Positions 47,160 to 57,522 of a DNA stretch of 64,000 nucleotides are shown here, piece by piece. The stretch's first letter is position 1; every line of letters starts with the position of its first letter. The position numbers were made by a program, and so were the translations under genes. Below the pieces are notes generated by a model. That model saw nothing but the letters and a program-made list of their open reading frames with translations, did not search any database and was not told the origin of the DNA. Source of the DNA: Plantago major (lineage: Eukaryota; Streptophyta; Magnoliopsida; Lamiales; Plantaginaceae); assembly GCA_026545765.1 (NCBI GenBank), contig CM048840.1, forward strand, positions 87,076,877 to 87,140,876, read 5' to 3'.

Positions 47160-48520
47160 TGGTAGCTCCATTAACCCAAGACTATGTCTCAAGGTTAAGA
47201 ACCTGCTTTCTTGCAAAGGCTTTGTAAAGATATCTGCAAGTTCGTCTTCAGTACCAATCTTGAGTATCTCTATATTGCCTTTTTAAACATGGTCTCTAAT
47301 GAAGTGGTGTCTAACATCAATGTGCTTTGTTCTTGCATGAAACTTAGGATTATGAGTTATGGCAATAGCACTTGTGTTGTCACAGAAAATCAGAGTTTTC
47401 TCTTCATTGATCTCATAGTCTCTGAGTTGTTGTTGTATCCACAATATCTGTGAAGCACAACACCCAACAACAATATATTCAGCCTCTGTGGTAGATGTGG
47501 CAATTGAGTTTTGTTTCTTGCTGAACCATGATATTAATCTGGCACCAAGAAATTGACAAGTTCCTGAGGTGTTTTTTCTATCAAGCAATGATCCGGCATA
47601 GTCAGCATCAGAATAGCCAACTAAACTCAATCCACTGTCTTTTGGATACCACAATCCAACTTCTACAGTACCCTTTACATACCTTAATATTTTCATAGCA
47701 ATGTTGTAGTGTGATTGCATCGGACTTGTCTGAAATCTAGCACACACTCGAACTACATATTGAATATCAGGTCTACTTGCAGTGAGGTACAGTAGAGACC
47801 CAATCAATTTTCTATACTTGTGTTCTTCAACACTCTTTTCAGATTCAGTATAGGTCATTTTGGTTCCAATGCTCATAGGTATCTTAGCATTCTTTTCAGA
47901 AGGCTTTAGATTGAATTTGTTGAGCATATCTTTTGCATACTTTGTTTGGCTAATGAATATTCCATCATTAAGTTGCTTGACTTGCAATCCTAGGAAGTAG
48001 TTCAATTCTCCCATCATGCTCATCTCAAATTTACTTTCATGATCTCAACAAAGTCTTCACAAAGTTGCTTGTCTTTAGATCCAAATATAATGTTATCAAC
48101 ATATACTTGAACTAAAAGTAGTTTCCTTTCATGGTTCAAAGTAAAGAGTATTTTATCAACATCTCCTTTCTTGAAGCTACTTTCCAGCAAGTATTTGGCA
48201 AAGGTATCATACCATGCTCTTAGAGCCTGTTTCAGTCCATACAAAGCTTTCTGAAGCTTATAGACCATTCTACTTTCTGTGGAAACTTCAAAGCCTGGTG
48301 GTTGTTCAACATAGACTTTCTCAGCAAGTTCACCGTTTAGAAATGCACTTTTGACATCCATTTGATAAACTTTAAAGTCATTATGAGTTGCAAAGGCTAG
48401 AAATAGTCTAATTACATCCAATCTTGCAACTGGAGCATATGACTCATCAAAATCTAGTCCTTCAGTCTGGGTGAATCCCTTGGCAACCAACCTTGCTTTT
48501 TTTTTTTTCTGGTTATTTCA
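47160..48520 (-). pseudogene. E1 reverse transcriptase and RNase H
   Basis: Frames 48490-48020 and 48023-47283 give the Copia RT ([58 protein letters not shown]) and RNase H (VGYSDADYAGSLLDRKNTSG, STTEAEYIVVG, KHIDVRHHFIRDHV, then ADIFTKPL after a stop). The catalytic box reads YVDN rather than YVDD, losing the second aspartate, so this copy should be inactive. A frameshift joins the two frames at about 48020, and an A/T-run near 48500 breaks the upstream side. Confidence 0.9.
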
Positions 48521-48648
48521 CCAGACTCATTCATTTTGTTTCTGAAAACCCAATTGGTTCCAATTACAGATATTCCATCAAGAAATGGAACCAGTTTCCA
48601 GACTTTGTTTCTCTAAAATTGATCCAACTCTTCTTGCATTGCAGAGAT

Positions 48649-49218
48649 CTAATCTTGATCCTTCAATGCTTCTTCTATAGTTTTAGGTTCAATGTTTGAG
48701 ATGAAACATCCATAAAAAGAGTCTGCATTTCCAGCAATTGCTCTCCTAGTTCTAACCCCTTGGTTTAAAGGACCAATCGCATCCTTGGCAGGATGATTTC
48801 TTATCCATTTTATAATGGGTTTTGAACTAGTAGGTCTAATATCATTTTGATCTGAATGTGAATCAATATGATCTTGACATGATACTTGTTCAGTATTTGA
48901 GATATCTGGCACACGGGAAATGCCATTGATATCTGACACTTTTTCAGTGTTAGAGATATATGGGATTGAATTTTCAGCAATCTCATTCTCAGAAACCTCT
49001 TCATGATGAAGGTTCTCAGTAACCTGTTCCATTTTTGGAATTCTCATAGGAAATTCTTCATCATGTCTTAGAGTCATCTGGTTGTTACTAAGCAATGGTT
49101 GACTTTCATCGTCAGAGTCATCCTCTAAGTGAATGACAGAGTTGTTTCCTTTTGAGGATTCTTCTTCAGAATCTTTAATCATTAGTTCTTTGAACCTATC
49201 TGAGAGTTCTTCATTCAA
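48649..49218 (-). pseudogene. E1 integrase C-terminus to RT linker
   Basis: A 189-residue acidic linker (SEEESSKGNNSVIHLEDDSD ...) ends in HPAKDAIGPLNQGVRTRRAI and FISNIEPKTIEEALKD. This is the stretch that in Copia elements joins integrase to the start of the RT (usually followed by WI-A-MQEEL). A stop at about 48649 separates it from the RT start. Confidence 0.8.
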
Positions 49219-49247
49219 GGGTACTTTCTTGTTTCCTTCGTAGAAAA

Positions 49248-50520
49248 CTACATGAACAGATTCTTCAATCTTTTGCGTTTTTTGTTGTAGATTCTGTAGG
49301 CTTTGCTATTCAGAGAATAACCAAGAAATACTCCTTCATCTGCTTTTGGTTGAAATGTTCTCAAGTATTCTTTTCCATTGTTAAGAACAAAACATCTGCA
49401 ACCAAACACCCTTACATGTTTGATACTAGGGGGTCTACCAATCAAAAGTTCATAAGTAGTTTTGTCATGGTGTTTGTTAATCAAACATCTATTTTGAGTG
49501 TAGCAGGCTGTGTTAATAGCTTCAACCCAATAGATTTCACTTATTTCAGTGTCAACAAGCATTGTTCTTGCTGCTTCTTTTAGGGTCCTATTCTTCCTTT
49601 CAGCAACACCATTTTGTTGTGGTGTCCTTACTGAAGATAGTTGATGTTGTATACCTTTGCAGGTACAAAACTCTTTTATGTACTGGCTCAGAAACTCAGT
49701 ACCATGGTCTGTTCTGATTACAAATACCTTGTCATTTTTCATGACTTCAAACTTATTCAGCAAGTTGGGTATTTCAACCCTTGCATCAGATTTTTGTTTG
49801 AGAAATACAACCCAAGTGAATCTTGAGTAATCATCAACAACAACCGGACCATACTTCTTTCCTGCATAGCTAGTTACAGAGGATTCAAAAAGATCCATAT
49901 GTAACATTTGCAGTGGCCTTCCACTGGAGTGTCTAGTTTTAGACTTGAAAGATGTTTTGGATTGTTTTTCCATTTGGCAAGCTGAGCATATACCATCTTT
50001 TCTATATGCCATTTTGGGTAAACCAACCACCAATTCTTTCTTGGCTAGCTTGTTCAGAGTTTTGAAGTTCAAGTGACTCATTCTTTTATGCCATAGCCAA
50101 TTTTTTTCAGTGTGGCCAGATTGACTCACCATGAGACATTCTTCAGTTGTGGCAGATGCCGAGTCAGCAACATAAAGATTTCCTTTCCGCCTAGCAACCA
50201 AGACTGTCTGCTTTGACTCATTGTCAATTAATTTGCATAGTTTTGACTTGATCTTTACAGTGTACCCTTTGTCTACCAATTGACTCATGCTTAGGAGATT
50301 ATATTTCAATCCCTCTACATGTAGTACTTCAGAGATTGTAAGAGCTCCAAGCTTCAGATTGCCAACCTATGGTTGGATTTTCATCTCCTCCAGCAAATCT
50401 AATAATTGGTCCTTTATCGCATTTTATGTAGTTAACCAGATTTGCTTTGTCTCCAGTCATGTGCTTCCCACATCCACTATCAAAATGCCACTTCGGGTTC
50501 TTCCTCAGAGTGTTCTGCAA
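49248..50520 (-). pseudogene. E1 protease and integrase
   Basis: The protease motif is at 50520-50329 (WHFDSGCGKHMTGDKANLVN), then a frameshift. The integrase frame is 50309-49248: pre-integrase zinc segment (LWHKRMSHLNFKTLNKLAKK ... CSACQMEKQ), core pieces LHMDLFESSV, DDYSRFTWVVFLKQKS, RTDHGTEFLSQYIKEFC and TPQQNGVAERKNRTLKEAAR, and FGCRCFVLN. The DSGC-S/G-HMTGD protease and NGVAERKNRTL spellings are typical of the SIRE lineage (recalled). The integrase inserts the cDNA with a 5-bp stagger, matching the flanks. Confidence 0.9.
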
Positions 50521-50529
50521 AAAACAGGA

Positions 50530-53065
50530 AACATGGAGTTAGGCTCTGATTCCAACAATGGAACCTTCGGGACTAAAGAATCTCCCTGTAGGAATCCATT
50601 TCTGAATGAACTTTCTTGGGGTATTCTTTTGTCTTGTTGGAACATAAGGAGGAATTTTAGGTAAATGATTAGTGTCATTATCATTTAAAACTATTTTCCT
50701 TCTTGGTGTGTTCCTTGGTGCTCCTCGTGGTGCTTTCAGATACCTGTTAGATTGCTGAGTCTGCTTTTCAGCAAACTTAGCTTTCCTTGCCAGATTTCTT
50801 CTAGCCCTGGTATTCAGAGTGGTCACAACCTGTTCTTTCTTCCAATTCTGATGATTGCTATGCGCAATCCTGGCTTTCATCCATCGTTCTTGCTCTTGTT
50901 TTATACTTACGAGCGAGTTGTTTCCCAATGGCTTTATAGCCAATGCCATTTCGAGCACCTGGTGTTATCTGAGTTCTCTTCTCAGCAGCTTTGCTAGTCT
51001 CTGGAATGTCTTTCTTTCAAGAAAACGTGATGTTGGAAAATTTGCCTGCTCCCACAATTTTTCCTTTCTGAGAGACATAGCACTATGGGTGATTACACTT
51101 TTCAGTGTTATGTTTCTTTACAGAAACGTTCACAACAGTTTTCTTTTGGACTTGTTTTTCCCACAAAGGTTTCGTCGCAACTGCCCTTCCTTTGTCGACA
51201 ACCTTAGCTTTCTGACCAATGCTGTAGGTTATTTGAGAACCATCTTGCTGAACACTAACAAATGTTATTCTTTCGTCACTCTTATTCAGAGTAGTAGAAC
51301 TATTTGTTTGTGTGTCCAGCCCAAGTCCTCCCTTTTCTGAAGGATCTCTTAAATAAGAGTGTACTTCAGTGAGAGTGTCACTAGCTTTGGCATAGGATTG
51401 AAAAGATAGTTCTTTCTTTTTAAGTTCCTCATTTTCAGAAAGAAGATCTTTATTTTCCTTTTAGAGTATATCCATTGCCTTTCTGTGTGACTTCTCCGTC
51501 TCAGATATCTGTGCTTTGAGAAAAGCATTTTTAGCATCCTTTTTCTCAGATATCTTGAGTAATTGTGAATTTTCCTTCTCAAGAGAATTCTTTTCTTCTT
51601 CAAAAATGTCGGCTCTAGCTCGGACCATTTGAAATTCTCTTTTGTAGAGATCAAGATCTCTTCTGAGATATTCTAAATCTCTGATTTCTTCCTCATCACT
51701 CTCATAATTTATGAATTGAGAAATGTTGGTTACCTCGCCAGCCATTAGGCAAGGCTCAATGTTGGAGCAATATGGATTGATCTCCTGAGCAACCCCCACA
51801 TAATTCCCTTTTCTTTTGACCAAAGTCAATCAATTCATGAGTGATGCCACATAATTCTGGAGAAGGTAGTTTGGAGTCATCTGAGTCTTCTTCGTCAGAT
51901 TCTGACTCAATATCAAGAGCATCCAGTTGGATTTGAATCTTTTTCCTTTCTTCAGTGAGCATAGCTCTCTGACCTCTCTTGAAGTTTCTTCTATCTTTCT
52001 TGTCACCTGTCTTTAGCTTATTGAAAACAGGCGCCTCTTTTAAAATGACCGTTTCGACTATAAAACAGATATCGTTCATCCGCTTCTCAAGATTAGATGC
52101 TTCTCGAACTGCTTGTTCAAATGACATATATTTTTGTACTTGTGATAGTTTGAGCCTAGATGCTTTTTCAACTTCTCTTTGGCTTTTATTCTCTCAATCT
52201 CCCGACTGACATATTTTCTCATTTGCTTTACAGCAAGAGCATCTTCCTCAGTCATTTCTTTGGTATCCTTCTTTTCAGAAGTACCTTGTATTACTAAAGC
52301 AACATTGTGAACTTTCTCAGTAATCATTTGTTCTCTCTGAGTAGTTTCATAGTCGACAGTAGCTAAGTGGGGAAAGAGTTCTACTGGAGTGATATTTGGC
52401 ATTCCTTGGTTGAAATAAAAGTACTGAGTATGTTCCCAGTTTTGATTCAAGCTTCTCACGATAGTCTTAACCTTTTCAGAGTTAGAGTATCTCTCACTTT
52501 CACCAAGTGCAGCCATTTCACTCATCAATGTTGTGAACCGGAAATCTAGTTCTTCAAGAGTCTCTGTGGGACCTTGTTTAAAGTTTGGAATTTGAGCTTC
52601 AAAACTTAGAACTTATTTTCTTTTGTTTTCTCAGTGCCGGCACAGATTTCTTCAATTAGTTGCCAGGCCACTTTCGCCGTTTTCGCACCCCACAGTTTAC
52701 ACTGTATGTGCTCTGGAGTGGAACGTATGATGATATTGCGAGCCTAACCATCCAATCGATTTCTCTTGATATCTTCCGATGTCCAGAGCTCTCTGGGCTT
52801 TGGCTCATAAACAACTTGACCAGTAGGTCTTCCACTGGTTGACGCACCTATTTGTGAGGAACCACCACTTGGTTCTTCATCAGTGGGAACTCTGTCTGTA
52901 CCATTAGAAACCTCCACGACCTGCTTGAGTTGTTGAATGACTATGGGGCCATTCTTTATCACTTCGATCATTTCGTCACTGATGGCTTATAGGTGGAGCA
53001 TCATGTTGTTCTTTCCATTTCTCATAGTTCTCTGGCTTGAGAATTGGAGCGTCACTTAAAGACAT
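50530..53065 (-). pseudogene. E1 gag, heavily broken
   Basis: Start MSLSDAPILKPENYEKWKEQ at 53065, just inside the primer site. A stop follows within about 30 codons. The remaining frames (52971-52744, 52847-52656, 52528-52076, 52127-51756, 51829-51461, 51654-51349, 50958-50539) carry the UBN2-like capsid segment (VKTIVRSLNQNWEHTQYFYF) and then a long coiled coil (EEEKNSLEKENSQLLKISEK). This long post-capsid extension is a SIRE-lineage feature. I could not find an intact CCHC knuckle. At least six frame breaks. Confidence 0.78.
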
Positions 53066-53169
53066 CCTGCAGCAAACACACTAAACAGACAAATCAAGTA
53101 TAGGTGAAAAGCAGTTAGTGGGCACTTATTTGGGATCTAGGTTCAGTGCAGAAGGCTTGGGAACCTCCT

Positions 53170-53181
53170 GCTCTGATACCA
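53170..53181 (-). promoter_or_regulatory. E1 primer binding site (initiator tRNA-Met)
   Basis: On the - strand TGGTATCAGAGC starts two bases after the 5' LTR end (53184). It is complementary to the 3' end of plant initiator methionine tRNA, the usual Copia primer. Fixes the LTR boundary and the strand. Confidence 0.93.
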
Positions 53182-53183
53182 CT

Positions 53184-54785
53184 TGTTGGTCCAGATAACG
53201 GCAAAGGAAAAGACTGGGGGGGGGGGGGTGAATAGTCTTTTACAACTTTTGTCGATAAACACAATTTCTCAGATATCTGATACTTAATTTCAGAGAGCGG
53301 AAGACCTTTTTGTGATAAGTGCACGTGCTCAGCAAGATATAATGTGTTTAAATACTTAGCAGGATAAAGAGAATGATAAGTAAATTGCTGAAAAAATAAC
53401 ACGTCTTTTATAGTGGTATCTGAAGGTGGCGTAATCTTTCAACTAATCCACTTCGGCCTTTCTCAGACCTAGAATCCACTAAGACAGATAATTGAGTTCA
53501 CCTTACAAATATCTTCTCTCGATTCCTAAATACACTAGGTTCCCAACCAAGTGTTCCCCCAGAGTTATTCCCCTGCTCCCAGCCAAGTACTTCCTATACT
53601 CAGAAACCTTTGAGTTGTTCCTTAGTTTCCCAAACTAAGTACTTCCTATGCTCAGTAACCTTGGAGTTATTCCTTAGTTTCCCAAACTAAGTACTTCATG
53701 TACTCCCGCCGTTTAAGGTGTTGGTTATGATGGTTTGTCAGGTGAGTAGTCTTACTAACTTTTCAGTTATTTAGGAATACTCTATAGAACAAGAATCACT
53801 TAACACACTTCACAATGTGTGGTGATATGTTCTCTACTGACCCAAGTCTATGTTAAATGTTCTGGAGAATGAAACTCAGATACTTGATCTTTTGATTCAA
53901 CTCCTTCACAGATAGCAATGCTTGTTAAGGATAAGGACACTTAGAACTTTCGTGCTACTTAGAATTCAAGATCTTAGTCGCAACTGTAAGCTAAAGAGTA
54001 AGTAGGTTGAAGGCTTGTATGCTTGAATGAATAAGTTTGTTATGTGTGTTCAGTGTAAGTTCAAGGTGTATTTCAAGCATTCTAAATGGTGATATTTATA
54101 ATTGAATTTGAAGTCGTTTGAATAGTATCCGTTAGGCTCAATTCAAATTCAAACTATTGATATCTGAAAATAGTACTGCAGAAGACGTTGTCTCTTTTCA
54201 GAGATTTCCTCTTTTGTTCAAATGTCTCTGTGTGCGCATTTATTGCATTGTACTATTTTTGTCATGTAGTGCCGTCGGAATTATGCACGCTTTCTGAAGC
54301 ATTGCATGTCCCTTTCCAGAGACCTTCACATCTCCAGAATACCTGTTGAAACATTGTTTCCCAGAAACATAATTTTATCCAGGGTATCTGAGTGTAGGTT
54401 TCTGTGGGCACTTTTTCTCGTTCAGAAACCTTGTGTTCTCAGATATCTTTTGCAAAACTTATTTATTGAAAAACACTTGTTTCTTTAAGATATCTGGACA
54501 TAGGTATCCGATGAGACCAATTTCCTTCGTCTTTAGCAATCTTGTGCAGTCTTCAAATCATCAAATTTGTTAAACTCTCCTGCCGGATGCCTTCTTCTTG
54601 GTCTTCTTCAAAGATATAACAGTTACATTCAGAGACCTAACATCCTATACAAGTTTTGCTAGACTAACATACTTAGTGATTTTCCTCTTTTACAGTGTTC
54701 AAGTGAACCAAGAGTACTAACCACCTTTCTGAGCTAAGATAAGTCATTATGTTGCTGATCAAAATCTAAGCAGATATTCCTAACA
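53184..54785 (-). repeat. E1 5' LTR
   Basis: 1602 bp with TGTTGG...CCTAACA ends on +. The U5 end carries the AAAAGACT-(G13)-AGTCTTTT structure (53208-53241), which would be in the 5' leader of the genomic RNA, about 25-60 nt before the primer site. The promoter position was not identified. Confidence 0.95.
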
Positions 54786-54790
54786 TAATT

Positions 54791-55448
54791 GTTCTTTTTG
54801 TTTCAATTGGATGACTGGTTTCGGCTAGGAGAAGGGGAAGGAGATTTGTCAGAAAAGGTGAAAGGGTGGTCGTGGGTGACAAGGGCCGAACCAGAGCCGG
54901 GCTCACGAGCCCGCTCTTTTGCGGTGGTGTCGTGGAGGTTCAATCGAGAACAAAGCTGGGTAAAGGTGGGGAGAGTTTTCTTTTGTTGAATATGAGTGAC
55001 AAAGGTGGAGTAGGACTCAGGTAAACCAGCAAGGGTCCGAAGCACTAGGCGGGTATCAGAAACAGGAGAGCCTACGTTTGCTAGTTGGTTGGAAAGAAGT
55101 TTGAGGAGATTGCAGTAGGCAACCACCGAGGAAAAATCCACCATCCGAAGATTGGTGAATTCGGTTTCAAGGAAGGCAGCTCGATAATTCTGGTTATCCT
55201 GGAAGATTTGGTGAACTCGGTTCCAGGCAGATTCGGCTGTATCGTTAACGACAAGAATAGAGGAGAGGATATCTGGGGAAATAGTGGCGTAGATCCATTG
55301 AAGGATCACAGCATCAAGGCATTTCCATAGAGCAGGATCGGCCTCCTTGGCCGCGGCGGAGGCTTCGAGCTCGGTTTTATCCTTGGGTGGGATAATATGA
55401 TCAAGGACAGCGTGCACCATAGCTTGTACCTTGAAGAGGGTTGCCCAT
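54791..55448 (-). pseudogene. Copia-A gag (UBN2-type), main part
   Basis: The open segment reads WATLFKVQAMVHAVLDHIIP at its upstream side, with an ALWKCLDAVILQWIYATISP stretch, SAWNRVHQIFQDNQNYRAAF and LRTLAGLPESYSTFV: the capsid-type fold of Copia gag. One stop (about 54803) lies near the E1 junction. It begins abruptly at 55448 because E2 is inserted there, so the first few dozen residues are missing. Confidence 0.82.
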
Positions 55449-57135
55449 TGTTGGTCCAGATAACGGCAAAGTAAAAGACTGGGGGGGGGGGGGGGGTGAA
55501 TAGTCTTTTAAAACTTTTGTCGATAAAAACTATTTCTCAGATATCTGAGTAGATATCTGATACTTATAATCAGAGCGCGGAAGACTTAAGATAGATAAGT
55601 GCACAAACAGTTAAAGTGTGTGTGTGTGTTGCTGAAATGTGAGTAAAGAAAAGTAAATAACACAGCAAGTATAGTGGTATCTGGAGGTGGCGTAATCCTC
55701 CAACTAATCCACTTCGGTCTTCCAAAGACCTAGAATTCACTAGAATAGATAATTGAGGTCACCTTACAAAAATCCTATTCTAAGATTCCTTAAACAGATG
55801 GTTCCAAACCAAATGTTCCCCCTGAGTTGTTCCCCTTTCCACCAAGTACTTCAGACTCGAAACCTTTTTGAGTTATTCCCTAACTTCCCAAGCTAAGTAC
55901 TTCCTGTGCTCAATAACCTTGGAGTTATTCCTTAGTTACCCAAATCAAGTACTTCCTATACTCCGTTAACCTTGGAGTTATTCCCTGATTTTTCAAACTA
56001 AGTACTTCCTGTACTCCACGCCAGTGATGGTGTTGGTTTCGGTTTGAGTTGTCAGATGAGCTTCTTTAATAACCTTTCAGTTAATCAGATAGCTCTGTGA
56101 ATCAAGTATACTTAATACACTTTGCAATGTATGGTATCTTGTTCTTTTTACTGACCCAAGTCTTAGATAAGTGTTCAAGAGAATGAATCTCAGATACTTG
56201 ATCTTTCGTTTCAACTCTTTCACAGATAGTTGTGCTTGTTTAGGATCAGGACACTTAGAACTTTAGTGCTACTTAAGATCAAGAGCTTTGGTCGCAACAG
56301 AAAGATTTGAGGATAAGTAATTTGCTTTGAGAGAGTAAGATGTTCAGTAAGTTCTGTGTTTCAGCGTCGTGTCTTCTCAAGCTGTCTAAGTGTTGATATT
56401 TATAGATGAATTTGAGTGCCGTTTGAATAGTATCCGTTAGGCTCAAATTCAAACTATAGATATCTGTGTATAGTATCAGTGAGTTTTGTCTTCTTCTTCA
56501 GAAGCTGCCGTTGCTTTTGTTCAGACATCTCTATCCGTGCATTAAATGCATTGTACTATACTTTTTGTCCTGTAGTGCCAACGGAACTATGCTTTGTATC
56601 AGAGACTAGTATTATCTGATTCTTTGCACGTCCTTATCTTCAATCTTCAGATACCACTTTTATTGAAACAACTTTGTTTGCAATATATATATATTTCTTT
56701 TTCAGACATGTGGTTAAAGCTCAAGGTATCTGAGAATAGATATCTGTGGACACTTTCCTTGTTTTCAGATAGACCTTTCATTTCTCAGATATCTCTTGTG
56801 AGACAGTTTGTTTAAAACTATTTGTGTCTTCAAGATATCTGGCTAAGGTATCTGAAAAACTGTTTCAGTAATCTTGTGCAGTTTCTTCAAGTCTTCAATG
56901 TCGTTGAGCTTGTTCTGCTTGGATGTCTTCTTCTTGGTCTTCTCTTCGTAAAATGAAAATTACATTTTGAGACCAAACATCCTATACAAGATTAGCTAGA
57001 CTATCATACTTAGTGGGTTTCCTCTTTTACAATGTTCAAGTGAACCAAGAGTACTAATCACCTTTCTGAGACTAAGATAAGTCATCATGTTGCTGATCAA
57101 AATCTAAACATATATTTCTGACAAAATATCTAACA
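55449..57135 (-). repeat. E2 3' LTR
   Basis: 1687 bp, TGTTGGTCC...ATCTAACA on +. Clearly homologous to the E1 LTRs, with many substitutions and indels. The hairpin at 55473-55509 keeps the same 8-bp arms but holds a 16-G loop. AGATATCT palindromes are frequent. Confidence 0.92.
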
Positions 57136-57150
57136 AATTTCCCCCTTTTT
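57136..57150 (-). promoter_or_regulatory. E2 polypurine tract
   Basis: Identical to the E1 tract (AAAAAGGGGGAAATT on -), directly beside the LTR. Confidence 0.9.
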
Positions 57151-57522
57151 GATCAGTCAACGATGAATATCTGACCTATTACAAATCTGGATGAGTGAAC
57201 AATCCAACACTTAATCATTTCTTAAGATTTTTCAAATCATTCAATTAAGTGCAGAAAGTAGACATCAACCAAATCACAAGGTGTGATCTTTGCTGACAAG
57301 TTATCTTTTATAGAATACTATCTGAGAGTAAGTTCTTCAGATAAGTTACAAAGAGAGATTACAGATAACTTCAATACATAAACCAAGTTTAGCTCAGTCA
57401 GCAAAAATACAAAAATACATAGTAAATTAGGATAACAGGAGTAACCAAGCTCCAAGTAAACATCCTAATAAACTAGTCTTCAAGTATTCAACTCTTCAAG
57501 TCTTTAACAGTAGTTCTATGGA

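Larger units (their letters stand above)
38920..54785 (-). mobile_element. E1: 15.9 kb Sirevirus-like Copia element with an extra spliced-looking gene
   Basis: Complete LTR retrotransposon on the - strand: 5' LTR 53184-54785, primer site, gag, protease, integrase, RT, RNase H, hairpin array, TATA-like box, post-pol gene, polypurine tract, 3' LTR 38920-40536. Flanks are gaatt (38915-38919) and taatt (54786-54790), a 5-bp target duplication with one change. RT after integrase makes it Copia. Long LTRs, long coiled-coil gag, DSGCGKHMTGD protease and a post-RNase H ORF suggest the Sirevirus (SIRE/Maximus) lineage. The LTRs differ by a few changes per 100 bp by eye. gag and pol contain many frame breaks, so it is inactive. 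Confidence 0.93.
35348..55448 (-). mobile_element. Copia-A retrotransposon, split by E1 and cut by E2
   Basis: Ty1/Copia element on the - strand made of two visible blocks, 35348-38919 (3' LTR, RNase H, RT, integrase, protease, gag end) and 54791-55448 (most of gag). Between them is the 15.9 kb E1 insertion. Its extreme 5' end was displaced by E2, which begins at 55449, and is outside the window. The gag has no zinc knuckle and the protease motif is MDTGATSHMTA, features of Ale/Retrofit-type Copia. The short LTR also fits. Several stops and frameshifts are present, but RT and RNase H form a long open segment with YVDD intact. Confidence 0.88.
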
